A stretch of 64,000 bases of DNA, taken from Triatoma infestans (lineage: Eukaryota > Arthropoda > Insecta > Hemiptera > Reduviidae). The position numbers and the translations under genes are program-made. This document shows positions 22,967 to 32,450 of the stretch, piece after piece (the first letter of the stretch is position 1; each line of letters starts with the position of its first letter). The DNA lies in assembly GCA_011037195.1 (NCBI GenBank), contig JAAEAF010000613.1:124001-188000 (forward strand), read 5' to 3'. The notes under the pieces were generated by a model that was not told the DNA's origin, made no database searches, and was given only the letters and a program-made list of their open reading frames with translations.

Positions 22967-25058
22967 AAAGAAAATGTTTATATGCTTCATTTTTAGAATT
23001 GCATATTTAAAAATAATGATGGTAAAACATGTTGAAAAAAATGGCTCATTCAATATTAGCTAATATGCATAATTAATCTCATTTTTGCAGCTAATTTATT
23101 ATTGCAATATTTTATTTTTATTTTGCTTATTTATTTATTTATTTATAACGTAATATTTTCTTATTTTCAAGCTTTGTTGCAATGTAGAGTTTTTGAAATA
23201 AAATTAATATAATACAATATTGTTATTTTGTGAGTCTCTTAATTGTTACTCTTACTTGCAGTTAAGAAGAACATTTGCAAATTCAGTTTTGAACGGAGAA
23301 AATGTTCTGTTTCAATGAACCAAAAAAAAAAGGTTTGTATGTGCGTATTTGATTGTACCCCACCTATCGAAACCGCTGAAGACAGAAGATGGTTAGCATG
23401 TCTATTATTTAATTATCGAAATGGTAATCGAGGCTCGAAAGTACTAATAGAATGTCTCATTTTCAATAAAAGCGCCCATCTTTTAGCCGTGTGATAATGT
23501 TCACCCAATTAGTAGGTCAGAAAGTTAATTAGAGAAAGCATGGAGGGTTTTTGGATTGCTGAAAATCTTGGAAATGAAAAAATGAAACGCAAAAAATATG
23601 AGCCTAATAATTAATGAAAAAAAGTGAAATCATCTTTTGGGTTTCCGCGGACATTTTCATACAAAACACTTGAGTTTCCGGGTTGAGACCCGAAACTGGT
23701 TTGCTAAAAACCGACGTTTCGCCCTTGTTGCAATAAGCCTCTTAAGGTGTAATGTACCCTGAAGAGGCTCATTGCAACATGGCAAAACGTCAGTTTTTAG
23801 CAAACCACTGACGCGGTCTCAACTCGGAAACTCAAAAGTTTTTCCAAAAAATGAAATCTTTGATTAACGGACCCAGAACAAATCTAAAGTTACCACTGTA
23901 CTTACTATTCATACTATAGATTCTGAAGTGCGGATTTCTTATGCTTAAGCGCTCTTATAAATGTGAAAAATTAAATTTCTGCAGAAACTGAAAAAAGGTG
24001 CTAACAGCAAGCTAATGTTATTATGGACTACAGAAACTTTTCAAATCTCTAGTGATTTTTAGGGATAGTAATGTGACGCTGCATAAAACCGTAATGCGGC
24101 GGGTTCTTATGGAAAATCCTAATTCCAGCTTTTAGTAAGGTCGACGAACAAAATTTAGATGTCACCGAAAAAGATACTACGAAAAACCTATAAAACCAGC
24201 TCTAAGAACAGTACTTGGAAAAAGAATCACAATAGAGAATTGAGGTACCTATTTTAAATACGTTTACTTTTATAGGCTTCGGTGTCAGCAAGCAAACTAG
24301 GTGACAGAATGCCAAAAAAAAAAATTATAGACTCTCATCCAAAAGAAAGAAGAAATTTTGGTAGCTTGAAAGTCTTGATGAATAGGGAAAGGTTGGGGGA
24401 TAGTAGGTAGAGAAGCAAATGGGAAGTTTAAAGGGGGTGGATTAGTTCCCTCAATAAAGACGATCGGCTAAAGTTACTCACGGAAGCCAGAATATGGCCC
24501 GGTTTGAGCTGTAGTATGTGCTGTAGTGTGTTATTAGTATTTATATAAGTGAATGTATAGTGAAAATCTTTCATGTTTATGTACTCCTTCAAAACTATTG
24601 CTATTAACTCTATAGCAACTAAAGGTATCGTAAAAAATTCAAGATTGAGAAAATTTATTTAAAAAATATTGTAGAATGTTTGATAGTATGGATGGTCAGG
24701 CATTTTATTCGAGTCGTTAAAATTTGTTGCTAAGGAGAAGCATTAACTCTTGATAAAATCCTAGTTTTCCTAAAATTTTTGTTCTGAAGATTCGCAAATA
24801 TAAAACACGTGAGCTTAGATGGAAAGAAAATTTGATTTGAACAACATCTACATACAACCCTTACTGTCGAATTCATTCTATTTATCAAATACCCTCTCTC
24901 CTAAACATATTCTGAAAACAAAATGGGAGAAATTTACCATGAAACTAACATCAACAATTAAACTGAAATTTAATTAAATGGTTTTCAAATCGTGAAACTT
25001 ATTGTTTTATTTTAGAGTACAAAACATTAATATTTACACTTATATATGTTTGTTCTAG
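22967..25058. other. spacer with one Family B element
   Basis: AT-rich, with a Family B element at 23639-23848. A more complex stretch at about 24060-24300 may be an old transposon remnant: its reading frames are broken and no motif is firm. The open frame at 23243-23494 has no domain. Confidence 0.5.
23639..23848. repeat. Family B inverted-repeat element, copy B2
   Basis: Left arm: TTTCCGCGGACATTTTCATA, TTGAGTTTCCGGGTTGAGAC, GACGTTTCGCCC. Right arm, inverse: AAAACGTCAGTTTTTAGCAA, ACCACTGACGCGGTCTCAAC. The right arm carries a hammerhead-like order CCTGAAGAG, a GCTCAT/ATGGC stem and AAAACGTC (about 23759-23794). Confidence 0.65.
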
Positions 25059-25279
25059 GTGGAAAGCCTAATACTCCGAAGTGTCAGTTATGTGGCAAAA
25101 TATATCGTGATTCAAAGAGTTTGTCGGCGCATCTCCGATATGGTTGCAATCGAGAGCCACACCTGTGCTGTCCCAGTTGTAACTATAGGGCCAAAACTAA
25201 TAGCAACCTTAAACGTCACATACTACTTCAACATAGTAAAATTAACTTAAAACTACTAGTTGAACACAATGAACTTTAG
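25059..25279 (+). CDS. lola: lola alternative 3' exon
   Basis: The acceptor TTTGTTCTAG ends at 25058; GT completes Gly, then 72 residues. Finger 1: C8, C11, H24, C29 (GKIYRDSKSLSAHLRYGC, with Gly in place of Glu before the last Cys). The linker NREPHLC is unusual. Finger 2: C37, C40, H53, H58 (NYRAKTNSNLKRHILLQH). The 14-residue tail is rich in Leu/Lys/Asn (SKINLKLLVEHNEL), then TAG. The second open frame over the same stretch (25059-25250) is a shadow. Confidence 0.92.
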
Positions 25280-26172
25280 AGAATTTGTTTTATAATGGGC
25301 ATGCAGTCTGTTGATTGTATCACACAATATATTGTACTTACTTTATTGTGTTAAATTGTAACACAATAATTATGTAAGATTTTTTTAATTTATTATCTTT
25401 TTTAATTTGTAACGGCTAGCAAGAATGAAATATTTTTTATAGGTTAACAAGGAAAAGTATTTTTCACATTTAGAAAGTACACAATTCCTTTTATTTTTGT
25501 ATTTCTATTAAATACAGAATAAATATATTAGTATTATATTTCATAAAGACTGATATTTCATATTCTATATTGATTGGTATATTAATTATCTTCCCTTACC
25601 TCATCTTAATAAGAACAAATAATAGTCCGTTAAAATTGTATAATAGATGTTGCTCGAATCCATTTCAGTAAACATTATACAATACTGTTTGGAAGGAAAT
25701 AACAATTATTAAAATAAGTACTAATGCTACATGGACACTAACATCAAGTACTTCGTTATTATAACAAATGATTATTTTGAGAGATACTGTGAACAAGAAA
25801 ACCATATCTACAAGTTGATGAATAGAGGTTATTACAAGGTTCCAAGGTTGTTTAATTTTATAATCCTAGATAGTGGATTGTATATCTATTTAGGAGTTTT
25901 TTCTTGGGTGGAAAATAATGTACTTTTCGTTTCTTAATTGTTTTGAAGGTAAAGTATTATTGCTAATGTTGATTCTTGGTTCTTCATGCTAATGGATCAT
26001 CGGGTTGAGATTTGTAAGGTTTGTGATTTTATTCTTTATCACCTACAAATTATCGTTCTTGCTTAACTAAATAAAATACATATATATCTAATGTAACGTT
26101 TTAGTTCTAGTTGTTAATAAGTTTGACTCTTTAAATAACTAACACTGGGGATATTTTCTTTTTCTATTATAG
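25280..26172. other. AT-rich spacer, nothing recognised
   Basis: No coding or repeat signal; AATAAA near 25519 could belong to the preceding exon. Confidence 0.5.
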
Positions 26173-26366
26173 GTATTCAAGATGAATTTCATCAGTGTCC
26201 AGACTGTTTGAAAAAGTACAAGTATAAATCTGGCTTATACCAGCATAGAAAACATGAATGTGGTAAAGAACCTCAATTCCATTGTCCGTATTGTCCATAT
26301 AAAGGTCGGCAGAGAGGACATTTAAGGTCACATGTCGCTGTAAAACATACAGACTTTCCAATGTAA
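26173..26366 (+). CDS. lola: lola alternative 3' exon
   Basis: The acceptor TTCTATTATAG ends at 26172; GT completes Gly, then 63 residues. Finger 1: C8, C11, H24, C29 (LKKYKYKSGLYQHRKHEC). Linker GKEPQFH. Finger 2: C37, C40, H53, H58 (PYKGRQRGHLRSHVAVKH). Tail TDFPM, TAA at 26364-26366. All ligands and the linker are canonical for the family. The first translated residues IQDEFHQ are the variable lead between the splice and finger 1. Confidence 0.94.
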
Positions 26367-26692
26367 ATTGTTACGAACTGTGTCAAAATTGTCTAGTTTT
26401 TCAATCTAATTTGAAATGATGATGTGAGGTATGAAAACTGGAATAAAATGTATCACCCCAATTTTAATTTTAAGTGGCAATAAATTAATAAGATGTCATT
26501 TTATAGTTACTTTACGTTTGTAGAATTTTGAAAGTTTGTGTGAAAGAATTTTAAAGAATGAGAAAAACCTTCGCTTTTGTGCGTAAATCAAACAGAATCT
26601 TGCTAGATAAATAGGAAGTTTATCACCAAGACAAAAAAAAACACTTAATTCATCAGTGATATTTTCCGTGGTAAGCTGCTTCATTTTGTGGT

Positions 26693-26730
26693 CATCGACC
26701 GGTTTCGGGCGTTCGCCCATCTTCAGGATG
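26693..26730 (-). ncRNA. hammerhead-ribozyme-like motif, left arm of A4
   Basis: Read on the - strand from 26730: CATC (stem I), CTGAAGA (core), a single T, GGGC-GAAC-GCCC (stem II), GAAA (core), CCGGTC ending in a GTC-type cleavage triplet, then GATG pairing with CATC. Every core base is present; the only departure from a textbook type I hammerhead is the extra T before stem II. Stem III is only a self-complementary ACCGGT. Confidence 0.4.
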
Positions 26731-26794
26731 CGTTTGTCAGACAGTGTGATAACACAGACTTGCACAGAGCAAATTCAGTTTATACACTCTGACC

Positions 26795-26832
26795 CATCCT
26801 GAAGATGGGCGAACGCCCGAAACCGGTCGATG
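26795..26832 (+). ncRNA. hammerhead-ribozyme-like motif, right arm of A4
   Basis: The same 38-base motif as at 26693-26730 but on the + strand: CATC 26795-26798, CTGAAGA 26799-26805, T, GGGC 26807-26810, GCCC 26815-26818, GAAA 26819-26822, GGTC ending 26828, GATG 26829-26832. Transcripts of either strand would carry one copy in sense. Confidence 0.4.
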
Positions 26833-27397
26833 ACCACAAAATGAAGCAGGCTACCACGTAAAATGTCTCTGATGCTTTCCAGCTCTGCGGAACAACCACC
26901 ACAACAAACACTTAATTGTTTATTGTAGATGGAAATGCTTTTTATCAAGCAAAAGCAGGTCATAAAAAGTCTTCATCGAACTTGAATTTCTAAAATTCAA
27001 ATCTCCAACTTGTAAATTTCAAGGTGATTATGTATTATTTTATTAATTTATTGTAATTTGTAACTACAACAAGTAGTATATATCTCCTTTTTTGTTTTCT
27101 TTCTTTATGTGTTATGAGGTAAAGTATTTTATACGCTGTTTTACAACAGAGTACATTAATTAGAAGTAATCTTACTAATCCTTAATTTCATCAGGGATTG
27201 TTACTAATCCTTAATTTCATTCGTGCCTTCCATTCGCAATTACGGTAGTACTAACCAATTTGACCTTTCATTTCCATATAAAATTGTTTACTGGTTTAAA
27301 AAGAGGTCAAGATAGTAATTTGAGATATTTTGTAAAAATAGTTTTAATATTTTTGTTTTAATATTTTTGTTTTAATATTTTTTTTTTTCTTTTCTAG

Positions 27398-27609
27398 TTA
27401 CAATAAAATGTCCTGGGTGTAGTAAAACTTACAAAACAAAACTTGGACTCTATCATCATCAAAAATATGAATGTGGTAAAGAAAGACAATTTCCTTGCCC
27501 ACATTGTCCATACAAAGCCACACAAAAAGGAAGTCTTAAAAGGCATATAATTTTGAAACATGTCCAGAATAATCCTGAACTAATAAGTAAATATATTAAA
27601 AGTGAGTAA
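27398..27609 (+). CDS. lola: lola alternative 3' exon (KERQF triplet, member 1)
   Basis: The acceptor (T-rich, TTTTCTAG) ends at 27397; TT completes Val, then 69 residues. Finger 1 starts almost at once: C4, C7, H20, C25 (SKTYKTKLGLYHHQKYEC). The linker GKERQFP has Arg in place of the usual Pro. Finger 2: C33, C36, H49, H54 (PYKATQKGSLKRHIILKH). The 15-residue tail VQNNPELISKYIKSE is longer than in its two sisters; TAA. It is nearly identical to the exons at 28748 and 30859. The intron just upstream has a TTTTGTTTTAATA unit repeated three times. Confidence 0.94.
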
Positions 27610-28747
27610 CTATTAAAACTGTATTGTACACTAATTTTTTTATAACCGAGTAAAGATTGAGGCTGACAATTCCAGATCATGGAAATCCTGCATATATTAT
27701 TAGAGATTATCTGTTCAGGTATGTATAATCTAAAAAAAAAGAAAAGAAAAATTAAATAATTACTAGATTTTTTCTTAATAAGCTCTGTTAAATCACTTGT
27801 AATCTCATGAACTATTTATGCAAGAATGGATTATTTTGAGAGAAAATGAGCATTACATATTTAACAATTTAACCTAGACCTAGAGATCTTTACCGGTACA
27901 GTAATTTTGTAAAGAATTCTACTGGATATGTTTGTTGTAACTTCTACTTTTTACAGTAGAATAGAATTTTGAGGATTATAATTTTAGTAGACCTAAAATT
28001 AGAATTCTGAACAAAATTTAAATTATTTTGTTTGTAACGAAATTAGTAAATTGCTGAAACCAGTACAACTTATATCGTATTTTCATCATTAAAATGACTG
28101 GGTTGTATCATAATGAAATGTCTGTTGTTTTATTTTAACAAAATATAACACCAATTTTTTAAAAATGTTTATGTTGATTCACTATTTTTCATGGTGTACA
28201 TTATTGCCAAAGATCACTGAATAACGAAAATTCCGAAAAAAATTTTTGATATTTTCATTGGTTGAAGAAAATTATGTAAACGCTGTGGTACCCAATGATG
28301 GTGATGAGATAAATCTGGGGAGTATGATTTTGAATTAACTTGGTAACCCAGCGTATTTATTTAACTTTTCAAGTATGAGACCTTTTATATACTGTTTAAT
28401 CAATTTAAATGACCTTCCGAATAATTTCAGTTTTATGTGACAAGAAAGAATAAGGGTTTTTAAAAAACTCTAGTAAAAATATTATTGTTTATTTTTTATG
28501 TTTTCAATATAGTTTTAGTTCATGAAGAGGTTGCGTATTTTGTAATAGATTTTTTGACCAATGCGAAGAGAGAATCCTAAACTTTTATTTGCCATAATTG
28601 ATGTAATATTATGTTAATGTTTTGTAAGAATATGCAGTGAAAATATTCTTCAATTGTAAGTGTTAACGAAGAAAAATAATTATATTTTGTTCGTATATAA
28701 GTTTATTATTTATGACTTAATTTTAATGTTTTCCATTATTTTTTCAG
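27610..28747. other. AT-rich spacer, nothing recognised
   Basis: The last about 100 bases (from 28645: TTCAATTGTAAGTGTTAACG) resemble the sequence before the exon at 30859, so the duplication reaches into intron DNA. Nothing else recognised. Confidence 0.5.
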
Positions 28748-28929
28748 TACCATTAAAATGTTCTGGATGTGGTAAAGTTTACAAAACAAAGCCTGGACTA
28801 TACAATCATCAGAAATATGAATGTGGCAAAGAAAGACAATTTCCTTGTCCACATTGTCCTTACAGGGCTACACAGAAAGGAAGGCTAAAAGGGCATATTA
28901 TGTTGAAACATTTACGAAATCCAACATGA
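28748..28929 (+). CDS. lola: lola alternative 3' exon (KERQF triplet, member 2)
   Basis: The acceptor TTATTTTTTCAG ends at 28747; TA completes Val, then 59 residues. Finger 1: C4, C7, H20, C25 (GKVYKTKPGLYNHQKYEC). Linker GKERQFP. Finger 2: C33, C36, H49, H54 (PYRATQKGRLKGHIMLKH), tail LRNPT, TGA. The same length and layout as the exon at 30859; the two differ mainly in finger-2 residues that could contact DNA. A long upstream open frame starting at 28660 is intron read-through. Confidence 0.94.
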
Positions 28930-30858
28930 TTGTAATAACAGACTGATATTGGATGAAAGATAGGAAACTTTCAGCGAATAGAATAGAAATTAGTATGTAT
29001 TCATGTAGATAAATTTTTTAATTTTATATCAAGATTTTATCGATATTATCTTATCAGCAACTATCTCTACAAAATTGTCCAAAAATAAAAAGTCAGATTT
29101 TTTTTTTTTTATAAAAAGCTATCAGTTTGTTTCTTTTCTCCGCGTTTTTAAGTAAAAAACAAAACAAAAAATAGTTATTGCTGGATTAATTTTGTGCCTT
29201 GATAGTTTTATGATTATGATTTTAAAAACAGTAATTTTATTACTACTACTGATGGTATAAGATACAAGCTGTTCAAATTTATTAATTACCACCAACAATT
29301 AAAAATAGAATATATAAATAAATATGTTTTTTTAAGGATTATTTTGGTTTTTTGAAACAAATTATGAATGCCTTATACTAACTTGAAATAATATGTAATG
29401 CAAAATCACATTTCGAAAAGGATCATCAAGTTATCAAAATATTTTTTTCCTGCCATTAGAAAAAAATTTACAGAACAACTCCTCATAATTGTTTGATTTT
29501 TCAGATATTAAACAAAAAAAAGTTTTTTTGAATATCATTGCGGTGTTAACTTAGTAACATTTAAAATTTTATCGATATCAAAATTTATAGGCCAGCGAAA
29601 AAAAAATCTTGCAAATGCTTGCATACCTTCATTGATATGAAGAGAGAGTATTTTTAAAATTTAAACAAACTGTTAAAAGGTGGGAGGGATAAGAAAAGAT
29701 AACAGTTGTTTACATTTTAAAATACTCTCTCTTCATTTCTATCTCAACGTACAATAATTTCTTTCTCTTCACTACAATAATATACCTTTTCTCTAATAAA
29801 TTTTGTCGAGCATTTCTATCTCAACGTACAATTTCTTTCTCTTCATTACAATAATGTACCTTTTCTCTAATAAATTTTGTTGAGCTGCTGAAGAAGGGCA
29901 CCAGTGGTACCCGAAACGCAGCAACAAATAATTCTTTTTTTCTTTAAAAACTTCTCTAGCCTTTGCCGTATAAAGATCTTATTATAATTTTAAGGCCTGG
30001 CGATTTGAAAACCAATTAATTGAACTTTCTCGGAAAAAAGTTTCAAGCGAATCTTATAGGTACCATTATTTATAGTTAGTATATCAAATTAAAGAAATCC
30101 GTCGGTGTTTTTATGGAGAAATACGGAGAAAACTGAAAAAACTGTTGAAATCCACTTCGTCAACCGATTTCTTCAACTATAGAATTTTGGCAAAATATTT
30201 AATTACAATTATATTATTAAGATATATAATTGTATATTAAACTGAAATAACACTTTATAAGTAAATATGAGCCCACTCCTGCCCCAAACGCCGCCTTAAA
30301 TTTCCCAGACAGATGTTGCAAATAAAAATTGTCGTTTTTAATATATGGAATTGATATACTAAGTTTTAAGAAAATCGTTGGAGCCATTTTCGAGAAAATC
30401 GCAAAAAAGTGAAAAAAAGTAAGGTGGTATTTCCAGTTGAGGTATTTTGACAGACTCTCATTATTTTAACTGAAATGTCCAGATTAAAATTTTGTTCACA
30501 GCAAAATAATGAAATGATCTTAAAAAACTAATGCAGATGTAGATTTCATTAATATTCTTTACAGTAATTTTAATAAAACTTGGAATTTGTAATAAATTCA
30601 TCAATGTATGATTAAGATTTCAGTCAATGAGAAATCGATTTAATTTAATGTTAAATCACATTATAAGTAGCAGTGTTTACTCTAAAGTACTGGATTTTTG
30701 CAATTCAAGAATTATCTTGGCTGTCGAATGTAACCAAAGTTTTAATATTATAAAAGAATTCAGCAATTTGTAAGTATTAACAAAAAAAAAGAAACAGGAA
30801 AAAAAGTTTATTGAATATTATTATTAACCTAATTTTTTTCTCTCTCTCTCTCTTTCAG
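28930..30858. other. spacer with local repeats
   Basis: It contains an inverted pair GAAGAGAGAGTATTTTTAAA / TTTAAAATACTCTCTCTTC (about 29638-29658 and 29715-29734). It also has a direct repeat (29734-29884) and a hammerhead-like stem (29883-29927). The rest is AT-rich without coding signal. Confidence 0.55.
29734..29884 (+). repeat. tandem direct repeat, two 74-77 bp units
   Basis: The unit begins CATTTCTATCTCAACGTACA and ends AATAAATTTTGT(C/T)GAG. Copies are at 29734-29810 and 29811-29884, with one 3-base length difference. Directly after the second copy comes GCTGCTGAAGAAGGGC-...-GTACCCGAAACGCAGC, a hammerhead-core-like hairpin. Confidence 0.75.
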
Positions 30859-31040
30859 TTCCATTTAAATGTTTTGGATGTGGTAAAATTTATAAAACAA
30901 AGCCTGGACTATACAATCATCAGAAATATGAATGTGGCAAAGAAAGACAATTTCCTTGTCCACATTGTTCATACAGAGCTACTCAAAAAGGCAGCCTGAA
31001 AGGACATATTGTTCTGAAACATTTACAAAATAAAAAATAA
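30859..31040 (+). CDS. lola: lola alternative 3' exon (KERQF triplet, member 3)
   Basis: The acceptor, an unusually pure TC tract (about 30840-30855) then CAG, ends at 30858; TT completes Val, then 59 residues. Finger 1: C4, C7, H20, C25 (GKIYKTKPGLYNHQKYEC). Linker GKERQFP. Finger 2: C33, C36, H49, H54 (SYRATQKGSLKGHIVLKH), tail LQNKK. TAA overlaps AATAAA (31036-31041). The provided-length ATG frame from 30811 is a shadow in another frame. Confidence 0.94.
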
Positions 31041-32238
31041 ATATGACTATACTGAATATAATTATTGAAAAAAAAGTTACGAATAATTTCAGAACTATAT
31101 ATAATAGCAGAAATTAGTATTTAATAGAAAAAGACTATCAGTCACTCTCAAATCGCCTTTCAATGATTTTATCTTTTTAATTGTATACAATAGATACTCA
31201 GCAGATAAATTGTTGTTGTTGTTGTTGTTGTAATGCATTATAAAATTATGCATAGAGACATTTGAGTTGAATAAAAGGTACGCTCCTAATAAATAAGACC
31301 TTTAGCTTTTCTCCACGTTCATTAATTACCTAATAAACCATTCAAAATAAAGAATAATGTTAATTTGAAGACTAATAGACTATCATATTTTTATGATTTG
31401 TGTTTAAATTAATTATTTAATTAATGAAATTAATATCTTTCTAAAGTCAAAGACCTGTTTTCCAGCGAAGGAAACAAAAAAATTGAAACGTTTCTAATGT
31501 TTTATTTTACAAGCAAATAAAAATTCAATAAGGAGGACTATGTTGATGCTCTATTTATATTAAAAGTAAACAACCAATTAAAAGTAAATTAACTAGACAC
31601 AGTTTCTGGAAGAAAATCTTAATTGGCTAATTATTTACCTAACTTAGTGAAGATTACTTAGCCAGCATTAGAGAAATATTTATGTTCTAAAATTAATAGT
31701 AAAAAGAGAAAGTAAAAATGCTTTCTTTTTCTAATAAAAATTCTTATTTTTAATAGATATATGTAAATAAGAAACTACATTTATTACAAGCAAATCACAA
31801 GACATCATCCAAATTATAATTCAGAAGATGCCTAGGAATATTCTTAGTTTCCATTTTTATATTATTCAGTAATTTATTACTTTATTCAATATATATAGGT
31901 ATATATTTATTTTTTTTATTATATATATAAAAATTATATTATATTATATATTAATTATATAATATATATATAATATTAATATATAATTTTATGTATATCT
32001 ATATGCAATATATATATATATATATATAAAATTCAATATATAATATATATATATGTATGTATGTATAAAATATTATTCGTACATATAAGCATATTATAAT
32101 TATTATTACTATTATAACTTTTAAATTGATATATTTTATAACTTTTGACTTCAAGTGACAATAAGGTAATTCGTTTTAAGTATAAGAAAAAAAATTCTTA
32201 TTTAAGTTGAAATTTCTTTAACATATTAATTTTTGTAG
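31041..32238. other. AT-rich spacer with TA-rich tract
   Basis: A TTG trinucleotide run lies at 31212-31230 and a very TA-rich tract at about 31880-32080. No coding signal. Confidence 0.55.
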
Positions 32239-32450
32239 GCCGTTCAGAGAAAGGATTCATTTGCATTAAATGTTTAAAGACCTATAAATACAAGCAAAGT
32301 CTAACATTCCATCAGCGTTATGAATGCGGCAAAGATCCACAATTCACCTGTCCGCATTGCCCATACAGAAGTAAGCAGAAAGGTGCTTTGAAAAGGCATT
32401 TCAATCTGTTGCATCGATCAATGCTACTTTTACCACGATTAGAAAATTAA
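32239..32450 (+). CDS. lola: lola alternative 3' exon
   Basis: The acceptor ATTTTTGTAG ends at 32238; GC completes Gly, then 69 residues. Finger 1: C8, C11, H24, C29 (LKTYKYKQSLTFHQRYEC). Linker GKDPQFT. Finger 2: C37, C40, H53, H58 (PYRSKQKGALKRHFNLLH). The tail is RSMLLLPRLEN, TAA at 32448-32450. Finger 1 (KYKQSL) is close to that of the exon at 35145. Confidence 0.94.

Larger units (their letters stand above)
26651..26905 (-). mobile_element. Family A element, intact copy A4 (about 255 bp)
   Basis: The best-preserved copy. The family's 5' end (GTTGTGGTGGTTGTTCCGCA on the - strand) is at 26905. It is flanked by a 12-bp direct repeat, AAACACTTAATT, at 26639-26650 and 26906-26917. The two arms are long inverted copies around a centre with ACTTGCACAGAGCAAATTCA. 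Each arm holds a perfect hammerhead-like motif. A variable-length 12-13 bp target duplication fits target-primed retrotransposition better than a cut-and-paste transposon. Open frames across it are incidental. Confidence 0.75.

Noticed and set aside
24060..24300. Tc1/mariner-like remnant
   Set aside because: A few residues look transposase-like but frames are broken and no catalytic motif or terminal repeat could be identified.
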